Numbered from the stretch's first letter, positions 43,401 to 52,827 are shown. The stretch is 64,000 nt of DNA from Bdellovibrionales bacterium GWA2_49_15 (GCA_001769855.1 MEPP01000001.1:102982-166981); one strand, 5' to 3'. The notes: a model not told the origin generated them from the sequence alone. Program-made: numbers and translations.

Positions 43401-44706
43401 GGGCGACTCCTGGAACTTTCTCGCCATGACGGTGCTCATGACCTTTTTTGAAAGGACAACCCTTGTTATGAATATGCTGCTCGAACTCACTTCGAAACTT
43501 ACGCACGGCCGAGAGCGCCGGCCCGGTTACCGCGTCGGCAAAGGCACAGATCGTCTGACCGGCCATGTGGCCACAAACCGTCGCAATGGTATCGAGATCG
43601 GCGGCGGTTCCTCCGCCATTTTCAATTCGCTGAAACAGCCGAGACAGCCAGTGACTTCCCTCACGACATTGAGAGCATTGCCCACAGGACTCATGCTCAT
43701 AAAATTTTAGTAAGATGCAGGTCATCTCAACGATACAGACAGACTCATCGATGACAATCACGCCCCCTGATCCGGCCATACTTCCGGCCTTCATGAGAGA
43801 ATCAAAATCTAATTTGACATCAATGTCTGCAGCGGAAAGCATGGGAGCCGATGCGCCTCCGGGAATGATGGCCTTGAGTTTTTTCCCACCCCGCACTCCC
43901 CCGCAATGATCAATCAACTCTCGGCCAGAGATGGTGAGCGGCAGTTCGTACACCCCTGGCCTTTCAATATGGCCAGAGACACCATAGAGTCTCGTACCGC
44001 CTGACTTTTCAGTTCCCAGGGACGCAAACTTGGCAGCACCCTCATTAATGATGTACGGAACGGCCGCAAAGGTTTCAACGTTATTAACACAAGAGGGCAT
44101 TCCAAACGCCCCAACCTGGGCGGGAAAAGGTGGCTTAAGGCGCGGCTCTCCCCGCTTCCCCTCGAGAGAGTTCAACAACGCCGTTTCTTCGCCGCAAATA
44201 TAGGCCCCAGCACCACGATAAACATAAATGTCAAAAGCATGCTGCCCGCCGTAGAGATTATTTCCCAAATGCCCTTTGGCCCGGGCCTCGGCAATGGCGA
44301 ACTCCAGCATTCTGGCTTCGCGAAAAAATTCGCCGCGAATGTAAATATACCCCACATGCGCACCAATGGCGTAAGAGGCAATGATCATTCCCTCAATCAT
44401 GGCATGAGGATTTTTGGTGATAATCAGACGATCTTTAAAAGTTCCCGGTTCACCCTCGTCCGCATTGCAGACGAGATACTTAGTTTTTTTGGCATCCTTG
44501 GGCATAAATGACCACTTCATACCGGTGGGAAAACCTGCCCCACCGCGCCCCCGTAAGTTTGATTTTTTGACCTCATCAATAACCTGATCAGGTGTCATGG
44601 TGGTACAGGCACGGGCCGAAGCTTTATAGCCATCGTGCTTTAAATAATTTTCAATTTTAAAACTATCTTTCTCATGAATATGTTTGGTGATCACTAGATC
44701 GTTCAT
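43393..44706 (-). CDS. nuoF: NADH-quinone oxidoreductase subunit F
   Basis: A 437-residue subunit that binds NADH, FMN and a 4Fe-4S cluster. NADH/FMN site: GRGGAGFPTGMKW and NADEGEPGTFKDR; cluster site: ESCGQCSQCREG with a downstream cysteine in GQTICAFADA. The last ~20 residues are His-rich (KKGHEHRHGE), which is not a usual feature of NuoF. It overlaps nuoE by four bases at its start and nuoG by eight at its end. Confidence 0.97.
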   Translation of the reverse strand: MNDLVITKHIHEKDSFKIENYLKHDGYKASARACTTMTPDQVIDEVKKSNLRGRGGAGFPTGMKWSFMPKDAKKTKYLVCNADEGEPGTFKDRLIITKNPHAMIEGMIIASYAIGAHVGYIYIRGEFFREARMLEFAIAEARAKGHLGNNLYGGQHAFDIYVYRGAGAYICGEETALLNSLEGKRGEPRLKPPFPAQVGAFGMPSCVNNVETFAAVPYIINEGAAKFASLGTEKSGGTRLYGVSGHIERPGVYELPLTISGRELIDHCGGVRGGKKLKAIIPGGASAPMLSAADIDVKLDFDSLMKAGSMAGSGGVIVIDESVCIVEMTCILLKFYEHESCGQCSQCREGSHWLSRLFQRIENGGGTAADLDTIATVCGHMAGQTICAFADAVTGPALSAVRKFRSEFEQHIHNKGCPFKKGHEHRHGEKVPGVAHV

Positions 44707-45230
44707 AATTTAAACTCCTCCCGAGAGGCACATCCGATGTCTTTTTTCCCTGCGCCCAACTGCTTGTCCAGCTCATCAAGAAGCTTGTTCAGACGTTCAA
44801 CATTAAGACCTTCGTAATAATCTTCATTGACCTGAATGGCCGGAGCGGTCCCGCAAGCTGCCAAGCATTCAACTTCAGATAAGGTATAACGTCCGTCTTT
44901 GGTGGTTTCACCACAATCAACTCCCAGACGTTTCTCAAGACAACTCAAAAGTTCTGGCGAACCATTGAGCCAGCACGAAACATTGGTGCAAACCTGGAGA
45001 TGAACTTTACCAACAGGCTTCTGGTTGAACATGGTGTAAAAGGTCACCACTTCTCTCACCTTTGCCAACGGAAGATGGAGGTATTCTGCAATTTCTTTGA
45101 TTGATTCGCCCGCCACCCAACCTTTTTCTTCCTGAACAAAATGCAAAGCCGGAATCAGCAACGCCTGCTCAGTTGGGAATTGAGGGCGCATTTTTTCAAG
45201 TCTTGCTTTTACGGTTTCTGATAGGGCCAT
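44703..45230 (-). CDS. nuoE: NADH-quinone oxidoreductase subunit E
   Basis: About 175 residues, with the thioredoxin-like 2Fe-2S fold. Cluster cysteines lie in VCTNVSCWL and VECLAACGTAP. ATG 45230 is preferred over the in-frame GTG nine bases upstream, because AAGGTGAG lies at a good distance from it. The stop overlaps the start of nuoF as ATGA. Confidence 0.95.
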   Translation of the reverse strand: MALSETVKARLEKMRPQFPTEQALLIPALHFVQEEKGWVAGESIKEIAEYLHLPLAKVREVVTFYTMFNQKPVGKVHLQVCTNVSCWLNGSPELLSCLEKRLGVDCGETTKDGRYTLSEVECLAACGTAPAIQVNEDYYEGLNVERLNKLLDELDKQLGAGKKDIGCASREEFKL

Positions 45231-45250
45231 ATTTCTCACCTTATTTAAAA

Positions 45251-46480
45251 CTACCGGTCAAGTTCACCGGCAATAATATTGATACTTCCCAAGGCCGCGA
45301 TGGCATCAGGGATCTTATCACCCACAACTGAATGCTCGAAACTTTGGAACAGCATGAATGATGGGGATTTAACACGCATCCGCCAGGCCTTCGGGCCTCC
45401 TCTACTCACGATATAGAAGCCCAGCTCTCCATTGGGACCTTCCACCGCATTGTAGACCTCTCCCGGCGGAACATTGATGCCCTCCATGAAGATCTTAAAA
45501 TGATGAATGAGAACTTCCATTTTGGTGTAGACGTCGATTTTATCGGGAATCCTGACACGGGGATCATCAACCCAGATAGAACCACCGGGCAGACGGTCGA
45601 TACACTGCTCTATAATGCGCACACTTTGTCGCATCTCTTCCATGCGCACTAAATATCGATCAAAAACATCACCGTGAGTTCCAATCGCAACATCAAACTT
45701 AACTTCGTTATAAGCATAATAGGGTCGATCGCGACGCAGATCCAAATCCACCCCTGAAGCGCGCAAACATGGGCCGGTGATGGAAAACTTAAGCGCCTCT
45801 TCCCGACTTAACTTGCCGACACCTTTGGTGCGATCAATCCAGATGCGATTTCCAGTTAAAAGACCATGAACTTCCGTTAAACAGCTGGGAAATTCTTTAA
45901 CAAATTTCTTCATGCGAGGAATAAAATCGTCCGGTAAATCGTAGGCCATCCCTCCAACACGAGTCGCCGTGGTGGTCAAGCGCATGCCACACAAAGACTC
46001 GATCATGGTGTAGGCCTCTTCACGCCAATGGTACATGAGCCAAAACACCGTCATAGCGCCCATATCCAGCGCATTAATGGCGACACAAATAATGTGGTCG
46101 ATAATGCGGGAGAGTTCCATCAGCATCATGCGCACCCACATGCACCGTTCCGTCACGGAAATCCCCATCAGGTTTTCAACGGTCATACAGTAGGCAATAT
46201 TGTTATTGAGGGCCGAGCAATAGTTGAGACGATCGGTATACACGATCCATTGGTGATAGGTCTTATCTTCGCCCAGCTTTTCTATGGCACGATGAAGATA
46301 GCCAATTTCACAGGCGGCATCTTCAATCGTCTCACCATTAAGCCGACACATCACCCGCAAAGTGCCGTGCATGGCCGGGTGTGCTGGTCCAATATTAATT
46401 AAAACATTTGGATTATAGAAATCAGAGAGATTCTTTTTCTCAGCTGATATCTCCAAGTGATTAATGTCGTCCTTACCCAT
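45251..46480 (-). CDS. nuoD: NADH-quinone oxidoreductase subunit D
   Basis: A 409-residue subunit that forms the quinone site with NuoB. NIGPAHPAMHGTLR contains the conserved histidine of the quinone pocket, and EIGYLHRAIEKLGE, CGMRLTTTATRVGG and the C-terminal GSINIIAGELDR are typical of the 49-kDa family. It is separate from nuoC, not fused. AGGGGAA precedes the ATG. Confidence 0.97.
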   Translation of the reverse strand: MGKDDINHLEISAEKKNLSDFYNPNVLINIGPAHPAMHGTLRVMCRLNGETIEDAACEIGYLHRAIEKLGEDKTYHQWIVYTDRLNYCSALNNNIAYCMTVENLMGISVTERCMWVRMMLMELSRIIDHIICVAINALDMGAMTVFWLMYHWREEAYTMIESLCGMRLTTTATRVGGMAYDLPDDFIPRMKKFVKEFPSCLTEVHGLLTGNRIWIDRTKGVGKLSREEALKFSITGPCLRASGVDLDLRRDRPYYAYNEVKFDVAIGTHGDVFDRYLVRMEEMRQSVRIIEQCIDRLPGGSIWVDDPRVRIPDKIDVYTKMEVLIHHFKIFMEGINVPPGEVYNAVEGPNGELGFYIVSRGGPKAWRMRVKSPSFMLFQSFEHSVVGDKIPDAIAALGSINIIAGELDR

Positions 46481-46497
46481 AAATGATTCCCCTAATT

Positions 46498-47061
46498 CTA
46501 TGTGTTCGATGGTACAGGATGGGCCCCGAGATGGAGGGGCACATTATCGGGAAATTGCTCCCTTTGCTTCAGAGGATATTCCTTTCGAAGCGGATGCCCG
46601 GTAAATCTCTCATCCATTAAGATGCGGCGTAAATTGGGATGACCCTTAAATTTTATCCCGAACATATCGAAGACTTCTCGCTCCAACCAATTCGCCCCAT
46701 CCCATAAGGAAGTCCAGCTCATCGGTTCTTCCTGGAGATCGACGCCCAACTTAATCCGAAGTCTTACATGTGTTGTGGTAGAAAAAATCTGATAGATGAC
46801 CACAAATCGCTTGGGCCCATCTTTTCCGTCTACGTTGTCATAGGCGGTGATATCGGTGAGATAGTCTAATTTTAAGACGTCATCGGCGCGCAACCTTTGA
46901 ACTAACTCAAAGGCATCGGTGACAGACCGGGCCCACAAGATGGGCTCGGCCACCGCATCCACGGTAAGCTCTCTGCCCTCACAATATTTTTCCTGAATTC
47001 TGGCCGTGGCCAGGACCTGTCTTTGAACAAACTCAGCATTTTTTGCAATCGCATTTCCCAT
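46498..47061 (-). CDS. nuoC: NADH-quinone oxidoreductase subunit C
   Basis: A 187-residue subunit (30-kDa family). The segment WLEREVFDMFGIKFKGHPNLRRILMDERFTGHPLRKEYPL, read in parts, is the family signature; it packs against NuoD in the peripheral arm. A strong GGAGGAAAG site precedes the ATG. Spacing to nuoB is 15 bases and to nuoD 17. Confidence 0.95.
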   Translation of the reverse strand: MGNAIAKNAEFVQRQVLATARIQEKYCEGRELTVDAVAEPILWARSVTDAFELVQRLRADDVLKLDYLTDITAYDNVDGKDGPKRFVVIYQIFSTTTHVRLRIKLGVDLQEEPMSWTSLWDGANWLEREVFDMFGIKFKGHPNLRRILMDERFTGHPLRKEYPLKQREQFPDNVPLHLGAHPVPSNT

Positions 47062-47076
47062 TTTTCTTTCCTCCGA

Positions 47077-47688
47077 TTACGGCTTTTTGGAATCGTCCTC
47101 GCTCACATTCTGGGCGACTCCATCCTTCGTCACGATGTACGCGGACTTTACAAGAGCAGCATGGGTGCACTGGCTATACGTCATGGCGTTCAAGGCGTCC
47201 TCGGGGCTTGGTCTGACCGCTGGCCGACGCTCTAAACTTTTATCGATGACCTTTTGCAGATGTAAAATAGAGTGGATCAGGCCCTCTGGAATCGGAGGGC
47301 ATCCGGGAACATACACATCAACGGGAATAATTTCGTCAATGCCTTGGAGCACCGAGTAGGTATCAAAAATTCCCCCTGAGGAAGAACATGCCCCCATGGC
47401 AATGACCCATTTGGGTTCCAAAATCTGGTCATAGATGGAGCGCAATACCGGCGCCATCTTAGTCGTGATTGTGCCCGCCACAATGAGCATGTCCGCTTGC
47501 CTGGGCGAAAACCTCACAACCTCCGCGCCGAAGCGAGATAAATCGTAGGTGCTCGAGAGTGTTGACATCAGCTCAATACCACAGCATGAAGTCCCATAGG
47601 GCATCGGCCACAGTGAGTTTTTGCGCGCCCACTTGATGGCTTCCGACATCAATGAGGGAAAAATCATTGCACTTCCATCTTTACTCAT
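47077..47688 (-). CDS. nuoB: NADH-quinone oxidoreductase subunit B
   Basis: A 203-residue subunit holding cluster N2, the last redox centre before quinone. Cysteines: the tandem pair in [10 protein letters not shown], a third in MGACSSSGG and a fourth in [12 protein letters not shown]. The length is a little above average because of a charged C-terminal tail. TAGGAG precedes the ATG. It lies 13 bases after nuoA. Confidence 0.97.
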   Translation of the reverse strand: MSKDGSAMIFPSLMSEAIKWARKNSLWPMPYGTSCCGIELMSTLSSTYDLSRFGAEVVRFSPRQADMLIVAGTITTKMAPVLRSIYDQILEPKWVIAMGACSSSGGIFDTYSVLQGIDEIIPVDVYVPGCPPIPEGLIHSILHLQKVIDKSLERRPAVRPSPEDALNAMTYSQCTHAALVKSAYIVTKDGVAQNVSEDDSKKP

Positions 47689-47701
47689 ATGATTAATTCT
47701 C

Positions 47702-48091
47702 CTAGTCCCAATCCAAAGCGCCGCGTCTGCGCAAATAAACGTAGCCGCCGAGTAGAATTGCTACAAAAAAAGCCATTTCGATCATTATGAAAGCACCTTG
47801 GGAGAGGTACTTGTTATAGACAACGGCCCAGGGATACATGAAGACGACTTCCACATCGAACAAAAGAAAGATGATACCGACCAGATAGTAACGAACGGAA
47901 AACTGTTGCCGGGCATCGCCGACATACGCCACACCACATTCGTAGGGCTCCCCTTTCCTTTTGGTCACTTCAGTTGGTCGCTGCCCGAGAATTTTATTCA
48001 AGATTAACAGAGCGCAAGCGAGCACGAGGGATATTATGATAACAACAAACACGCCGGCGTAAGCCAGAAAATCCTGACTAATAGAATGCAT
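47702..48091 (-). CDS. nuoA: NADH-quinone oxidoreductase subunit A
   Basis: A 129-residue membrane subunit with three helices and the conserved [21 protein letters not shown] loop, read in parts, near the quinone site. It is the first gene of the operon; GGAG lies eight bases before the ATG. The 270-base region between it and the divergent pentapeptide-repeat gene must contain the nuo promoter, but no convincing hexamers stand out there. Confidence 0.96.
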   Translation of the reverse strand: MHSISQDFLAYAGVFVVIIISLVLACALLILNKILGQRPTEVTKRKGEPYECGVAYVGDARQQFSVRYYLVGIIFLLFDVEVVFMYPWAVVYNKYLSQGAFIMIEMAFFVAILLGGYVYLRRRGALDWD

Positions 48092-48361
48092 ATTGGATCT
48101 CCAGATCCTGAAATATATTTTTGCAAAAATAATAACATCACGTTATGAGGAAATACAATTAGATAGAAGCATTTGATGGGCCCCTAATAAAAATCAGCTC
48201 TCAAGCAAATGGGATAAAGAATTTAAATTACCCAGCGCATAACGAGTTCTAACTTGCGCACTTGTCGTCAATTGGCCATAATCCAACATAATAATTTTGT
48301 TTATCAACGGATGCATTGCATAATTTGACGAACACATCCCAAGGCGAAAAGGAATTCCATT

Positions 48362-48907
48362 ATGGCTTTTGCCCCCAAAAAATATCAAATCTTCCGCAAA
48401 AAAATCAACAACTTAGACTTTTCTCACGTGAATACGCTAAAAATGGTGCGTAGCTCCTATCTCGTCGACAGTAGTTTTGAAGCCACGAATATGGAGAGCA
48501 TCAAAGTTCGTCACTCAACTTTCAAAAAAATTAATTTAAAAAAATGCATCCTCATTCGTAGCCGATTTGCCCACAGTGATCTGGAACAATGCAACTTTGA
48601 GTATTCTAACCTTTCCCAAAATTCTTTCTTTCGCACAGCGCTCAGAAAAACGAATCTACAATGCACTTCTTTTCGCAATAGTACCTTTAATGAGTGCACT
48701 CTCGCTCATGCAGACCTTCGCTGGGCCAATCTTGAAGGTGCAGCATTTGTTAAATCGAATTTAAGTAAGGTCAACTTCTGCAATTCGAATATGACCAATG
48801 TAAAGTTTATGAAATGTAATCTGAAAGGTGCCAAATATAACATTCATACTGTCCTGCCTTTTAATCAAGAATACGCTTCTGGACTAGGAATGGTGTTTGT
48901 TCACTAG
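48362..48907 (+). CDS. Pentapeptide-repeat protein
   Basis: A 181-residue protein made largely of A(D/N)Lxx-type pentapeptides from about residue 18 to 155, such as SDLEQCNFEYSNLS, TSFRNSTFNE, ADLRWANLEG and SNLSKVNFCNSN. These stack into a right-handed four-sided beta-helix. It is unusually rich in Cys, Asn and Ser. Some relatives mimic DNA and protect gyrase, but many have no known role. No signal peptide. It lies 18 bases before a single-domain response regulator. Ribosome site AAAGGAA. Confidence 0.85.
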   Translation: MAFAPKKYQIFRKKINNLDFSHVNTLKMVRSSYLVDSSFEATNMESIKVRHSTFKKINLKKCILIRSRFAHSDLEQCNFEYSNLSQNSFFRTALRKTNLQCTSFRNSTFNECTLAHADLRWANLEGAAFVKSNLSKVNFCNSNMTNVKFMKCNLKGAKYNIHTVLPFNQEYASGLGMVFVH

Positions 48908-48925
48908 ACAAATTGATCCCCGCCC

Positions 48926-49324
48926 ATGAAAAGTTTAGTTTCCCACCCGAATGCATTAATAGTAGATGATGATCCGTATATCACAGAGATGTTGAGCACT
49001 GCCCTCGAAATTACCGGGCTGTTCGATACCATTGTCAAAGCTACGAACTGCCAGGAAGGTAGATCGGCCCTTGGTAAAACAAACTTTGGATTAGTAATCT
49101 TTGATAATAATCTTCCAGACGGAAAGGGATTTCAATTACTGAACGATCTTCGTCATGGGCCAGAAACTAAAAATTCGATGGTTCCTGCGATCTTCACTAC
49201 GGTGGCCCTTGATCCGCAGATGGAGAGGGACTTGAAGTCCCTCCCACTCACACGCTTTCTTCCAAAACCCTACGTCATTGAAAATGTCGTCGAGCTGATG
49301 GTCGAGTTACTAGGGCTAAAATGA
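48926..49324 (+). CDS. Single-domain response regulator (receiver)
   Basis: A 132-residue stand-alone receiver. Acidic pocket DDD at 14-16, phosphorylation site D60 in VIFDNNLPDGKG, switch residues T91-T92 and K114 in FLPKPY are all present. There is no output domain, so it would act by protein contact like CheY or Spo0F. No histidine kinase is encoded nearby. Its stop is followed directly, with no gap, by the stop of a convergent gene. Confidence 0.85.
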   Translation: MKSLVSHPNALIVDDDPYITEMLSTALEITGLFDTIVKATNCQEGRSALGKTNFGLVIFDNNLPDGKGFQLLNDLRHGPETKNSMVPAIFTTVALDPQMERDLKSLPLTRFLPKPYVIENVVELMVELLGLK

Positions 49325-49870
49325 CTACCGTAGTCCCAGCTTTGTTACGAGATATTCAACCATAACTTTACGGCCATAAAGATTTTTGCTGTCCAAGCAG
49401 AATTGGTTGACGTTGTTGCCTTCGGCAATTAACGCAGCCAGCTTCTGGGGAGTCACGGCGGCTTCGCCAGAGAGATCATATTGATCATTGAGATCATCGG
49501 CCAACTCATTCAAATGGTCGCCGCTTCCGACTTGAGATTCCTTGATAAGTTTCAGGGCCTTGAAAAGTGATACGAAGCGCGAAGCACTCTTCACAGAACT
49601 TACGGTTAAAACAACTCCAGTTGCGGCCGATAATCCACCGGCAACGGTACCGAGCAACATGATACCTTCACTGGAAGCAGTTATTCCAATGATGGCACCG
49701 ACGTAGACGGCCACGGCACCTAAGGCCACTCCCCCCGCACCGCCAGTTGTAAGTAAGGTAGAATTCACCACGGCCTTCACTTTATACTTTTTATACATGG
49801 GCAAACAATCGGCTTGTGCCGTTGCAAGCATCATTCCCAAAATCATGATCAGGGCCAATAATTTCTTCAT
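49325..49870 (-). CDS. Exported protein of unknown function with glycine-rich hydrophobic helices
   Basis: A 181-residue protein with a signal peptide (MKKLLALIMILGMMLATAQA). The middle (about 40-110) has two glycine- and alanine-rich hydrophobic stretches (GGAGGVALGAVAVYVGAIIGI and GTVAGGLSAATGVVLTV, in parts) that could be membrane hairpins. The C-terminus is polar. No family recognised. A good GGAGGA site precedes the ATG. It lies 20 bases after the DUF4105 gene, so the two are probably co-transcribed. Confidence 0.6.
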   Translation of the reverse strand: MKKLLALIMILGMMLATAQADCLPMYKKYKVKAVVNSTLLTTGGAGGVALGAVAVYVGAIIGITASSEGIMLLGTVAGGLSAATGVVLTVSSVKSASRFVSLFKALKLIKESQVGSGDHLNELADDLNDQYDLSGEAAVTPQKLAALIAEGNNVNQFCLDSKNLYGRKVMVEYLVTKLGLR

Positions 49871-49890
49871 AGTTCCTCCAGTGTCAATTT

Positions 49891-51333
49891 CTAAAGCGTT
49901 GTTAATAGTTCAATATGTGTCAGAAAATCAAGCTGCTTTTCAACCAGTTTTGCCAATTCACGCGCAGAATATTCGCGACGGTACTGTTTCCACTCTGTTA
50001 AGCCGTCTCTTACACGCTTTTCACCAAATTGTGCAATGGCCGTGCCCACCTGGGCGTGAAGGCAGGCCTGATCTCCACACAACTGATACAGGTCATTGGG
50101 CAGATTGTTCAAATCATAGATTTCGCCATAGGAAGGACGCTGCTCCAGAGGTGGCAAAGAGGCAAGAAGCGAATCGCGCTGCTCCTCGGGCATATTTTCT
50201 AACTGATCGAGAATGAGAAGTTTGTCTTTCAGCTCAAGTGATAGCAGTTTAGCGTCGGCATCTTTGGGCCATTTCTCACCGCTCTCCATATCGGCCACCG
50301 ACATATTAAAACTTTTGGCGACCTCAGCTCGCACATCCACGGCGCGAGTGGCGCGATAAGGTGGGAATGGATTCACCAGCGAGCGGCGATAAAAGTTAGG
50401 CAATTTATTGGGAAGCCGGCCCCATATTCCGTGGATCCGCTTGCTGGGAATACCGGACTGCTCTAGGAAATGGACCAAGGCACCGGCACAATTATTGCCG
50501 GCAAAGGTGTAGCGCCCGAAGTCATCTTGAAACTGGGGACGATAGTGTACGGGATAGAGAATCCTCTTCCTCTTCTTGCTTTTGCTCGGTTCATTGTTCT
50601 TTTCCAAGCTATCATCATCGCCGTCAGGCTCCGTGTTGGGTGTGGCAACGAAGGCAAAAATATCGCCCGACTCCTCATCCGACATGGTTTCAATCCTATA
50701 CTTCTCAGCACCCCATTTTTTCTTGGCCTTATGCTCGACCTGGCGACGGGCCAATTTGAGCGCGTTCTCATACACAAATTGATTTTTCTTATCTAACTCC
50801 TTCCATTCTCTTAAGAGAAGATTCACCAATTGATTCCGAATCTTTTGGTTGGAAGGCAGCACGTAACGATCAAGGGGCCGACTTTCATTTTTAACATATT
50901 GGGTGTTGTACAAACGCAGTGACTTGATCACCGGAAAAACGGGGTATCCTCCGACTAAACCCATAAGGTAGTTCACGCTGGTGGAGCTGAGATCGGCCAC
51001 AAATCCCAGGCCTACATCATTTTCAGCGTCACCCACGTTATCCACGAACCGAAAGAGGGCATGGCCCCACTGACTTTCAAAGCGCAGGCTTGTGGAGCTG
51101 GCGACGACCAGCTCGAGGCCGATAATTTCACCTCGCTTTTGCTTTTCCTCAAGCCGTCGGGCGTACTTGCGATTGGTTTGAAGGATTTGACGATGATTTT
51201 GCACCCAAATTATTTTCAGGGCCTGCCGTTGCTCTTTGGCGGTTATCTTGGCCGGCTTCGGTTCTTCCGCCATGCCTACTGATAAAAGAAAAACGGCAAC
51301 GAACAGGGACAAGAATTTGTTCAATTTCAATTC
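49891..51333 (-). CDS. DUF4105 (Lnb N-terminal-like) exported protein
   Basis: About 480 residues from ATG 51333 with a signal peptide (MELKLNKFLSLFVAVFLLSVGMA). The family features are SQWGHALFRFVD and FAGNNCAGALVHFLEQSG, with the conserved histidine and the NNC cysteine that form the presumed active site; the same fold is found in Lnb, which moves an acyl chain on lipoproteins. An acidic and then basic, low-complexity insert (DGDDD then KSKKRKR) lies between them. The C-terminal ~150 residues are unfamiliar. Probable periplasmic thiol-type hydrolase or acyltransferase. Confidence 0.65.
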   Translation of the reverse strand, partial: ELKLNKFLSLFVAVFLLSVGMAEEPKPAKITAKEQRQALKIIWVQNHRQILQTNRKYARRLEEKQKRGEIIGLELVVASSTSLRFESQWGHALFRFVDNVGDAENDVGLGFVADLSSTSVNYLMGLVGGYPVFPVIKSLRLYNTQYVKNESRPLDRYVLPSNQKIRNQLVNLLLREWKELDKKNQFVYENALKLARRQVEHKAKKKWGAEKYRIETMSDEESGDIFAFVATPNTEPDGDDDSLEKNNEPSKSKKRKRILYPVHYRPQFQDDFGRYTFAGNNCAGALVHFLEQSGIPSKRIHGIWGRLPNKLPNFYRRSLVNPFPPYRATRAVDVRAEVAKSFNMSVADMESGEKWPKDADAKLLSLELKDKLLILDQLENMPEEQRDSLLASLPPLEQRPSYGEIYDLNNLPNDLYQLCGDQACLHAQVGTAIAQFGEKRVRDGLTEWKQYRREYSARELAKLVEKQLDFLTHIELLTTL

Positions 51334-51433
51334 CATAGCAACCTCAAGAATTTGGGCGTTTATGCCACTCTTAACGTCTTGTGACAAGATTTTGTAAAAA
51401 AGACACACTTATGGGAGAATGAATGAGTAACAT

Positions 51434-52105
51434 ATGGATATTGCAAAATATATTGATTATGCACCCTATGCCTTAGTGCTTAGCTCACTGTTTTTTGGCA
51501 AACGCTATCACCGGCACACCCTGGCCTTAGCGGGAGGTGCGCTGGCGTGGGCACTACTCCCCACCAAGCAAATCTTAGAGGGAACCAAGTTTCTCAACTC
51601 TCCCAACGAAACCTTCTGGGTTGGAATGATTGTCATTAACACGGTTTTTCTCTTCCACGCTGCCTGGCTGAGATTTCTCCCGCTGAACGAACAACATCGA
51701 ATTCTTTACTATAATTTTTTTAAAAGATTCTCCCGTGCCAACTTCAAGCAGCTTATGGAACTTGGCACCATTGAAAATAAGGCCCACGGGGCCCTCCTGA
51801 TCAAGCAAGGCGAAGTCATGGATTTCGTCATGTGTATCCTAGACGGCAGCGCCGGCGTGATCGTCGATAATCAGAAGATCGCCTCCCTGAAGAATGGGGA
51901 TTTTATCGGTGAGATGAGTTTCTTGAGTGGCAATCTCTCCTCCGCCACCGTGCGCACAGAGGTCCTTTCAACCCTGATCATCTGGCGTCAGCAGGACTTA
52001 AAAGAGCTGTTACGCAGAAATCCAAGTCTGTTGGTTGAGTTTAATCGCACCATCGAAAAGCAGCTCACCGGCAAGCTGATCAACAAGAATCGCAAGATAA
52101 CCTAA
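51434..52105 (+). CDS. Popeye-like membrane protein with a cyclic-nucleotide-binding domain
   Basis: A 223-residue protein. Residues 1-85 hold three probable membrane helices; residues 100-205 form a cyclic-nucleotide-binding beta-roll (GALLIKQGEVMDFVMCILDGSAGVIVDNQKI, then LKNGDFIGEMSFLSG and SSATVRTEV, in parts). The phosphate-binding cassette GEMSFLSGNLSSATV has FIGEMS with the conserved glutamate, but the arginine is replaced by Ser/Ala. Membrane helices followed by this domain resemble animal Popeye proteins. Possibly a sensor. Converges on the next gene with two bases between stops. Confidence 0.7.
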   Translation: MDIAKYIDYAPYALVLSSLFFGKRYHRHTLALAGGALAWALLPTKQILEGTKFLNSPNETFWVGMIVINTVFLFHAAWLRFLPLNEQHRILYYNFFKRFSRANFKQLMELGTIENKAHGALLIKQGEVMDFVMCILDGSAGVIVDNQKIASLKNGDFIGEMSFLSGNLSSATVRTEVLSTLIIWRQQDLKELLRRNPSLLVEFNRTIEKQLTGKLINKNRKIT

Positions 52106-52107
52106 AG

Positions 52108-52827
52108 CTACTGGAGTACGCAGGATCTTCGTCCCTGAGCATCCAGACTGATGACTTCCTGAGAGGAGTCACGGGAGGCCAAAGATGGGGCGATGACCGG
52201 CGGAGGCAGTACGGGCGCTGGATCTTTTTCTATGGCGCAGATGTTTTTATAATCCTTGTCATAGGCCTTGAACGAATTTTGCATGCTTTCCAAAAAATAG
52301 TCGAAATAGGAAACTTCATTGTTGGGATTGCCCTCAAGTGCTTTTTCTTCATCGTAAGACAGAGTTGCGGAGTCATGGAAGATGACATCCTGGTCCTGAA
52401 TAATCTGACGTCGCAAGGCCTTGCCAATTCGATGGCGCTGAACCGCATCTCCCCACGTTGTACCCACCATGAAAATTCCCATAAACATACTGATTTGTGA
52501 GCCATCCACCATCTTGCGACGTAGCTCGTTTAGTCGATGAGGCAGATAGAGCGTCCTCTCGCTCCCCTGATTTACCGGTCGACAGATGCGGTCTGTGATA
52601 ATATTTTTATTGCTGGCGTCCTTCTCGACCTTATCTATTTCACACACCTCAAAGCGCATAAAGGTATATTTTTTCTTGGGTAAGTTGCAGAACTTTTCGT
52701 TTTTTTCAACTTTCGTGACTTTGATGTATCGATCACCGGCCCTCGGATTCTTCGGAACTACATCGGCAAAGACATATTGGATGAACACGAGGTACACGAT
52801 AAAAATAATGATTTTCCATATAGACAT
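52108..52827 (-). CDS. Exported or membrane-anchored protein of unknown function
   Basis: About 239 residues from ATG 52827, which has GGAGGGG at the right distance. A hydrophobic start (MSIWKIIIFIVYLVFIQYVFA) could be a signal peptide or an anchor. The rest is charged, with several cysteines (FCNLPKK, FEVCEIDK, DRICRPV) that may pair in the periplasm, and another membrane-like stretch (SMFMGIFMVGTTWG). The C-terminus is proline-rich. No recognised family. Convergent with the Popeye-like gene. Confidence 0.5.
   Translation of the reverse strand: MSIWKIIIFIVYLVFIQYVFADVVPKNPRAGDRYIKVTKVEKNEKFCNLPKKKYTFMRFEVCEIDKVEKDASNKNIITDRICRPVNQGSERTLYLPHRLNELRRKMVDGSQISMFMGIFMVGTTWGDAVQRHRIGKALRRQIIQDQDVIFHDSATLSYDEEKALEGNPNNEVSYFDYFLESMQNSFKAYDKDYKNICAIEKDPAPVLPPPVIAPSLASRDSSQEVISLDAQGRRSCVLQ

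Noticed and set aside
48194..48388. 64-codon minus-strand frame before nuoA
   Set aside because: It overlaps the start of the pentapeptide-repeat gene, has no ribosome site and no domain-like composition.
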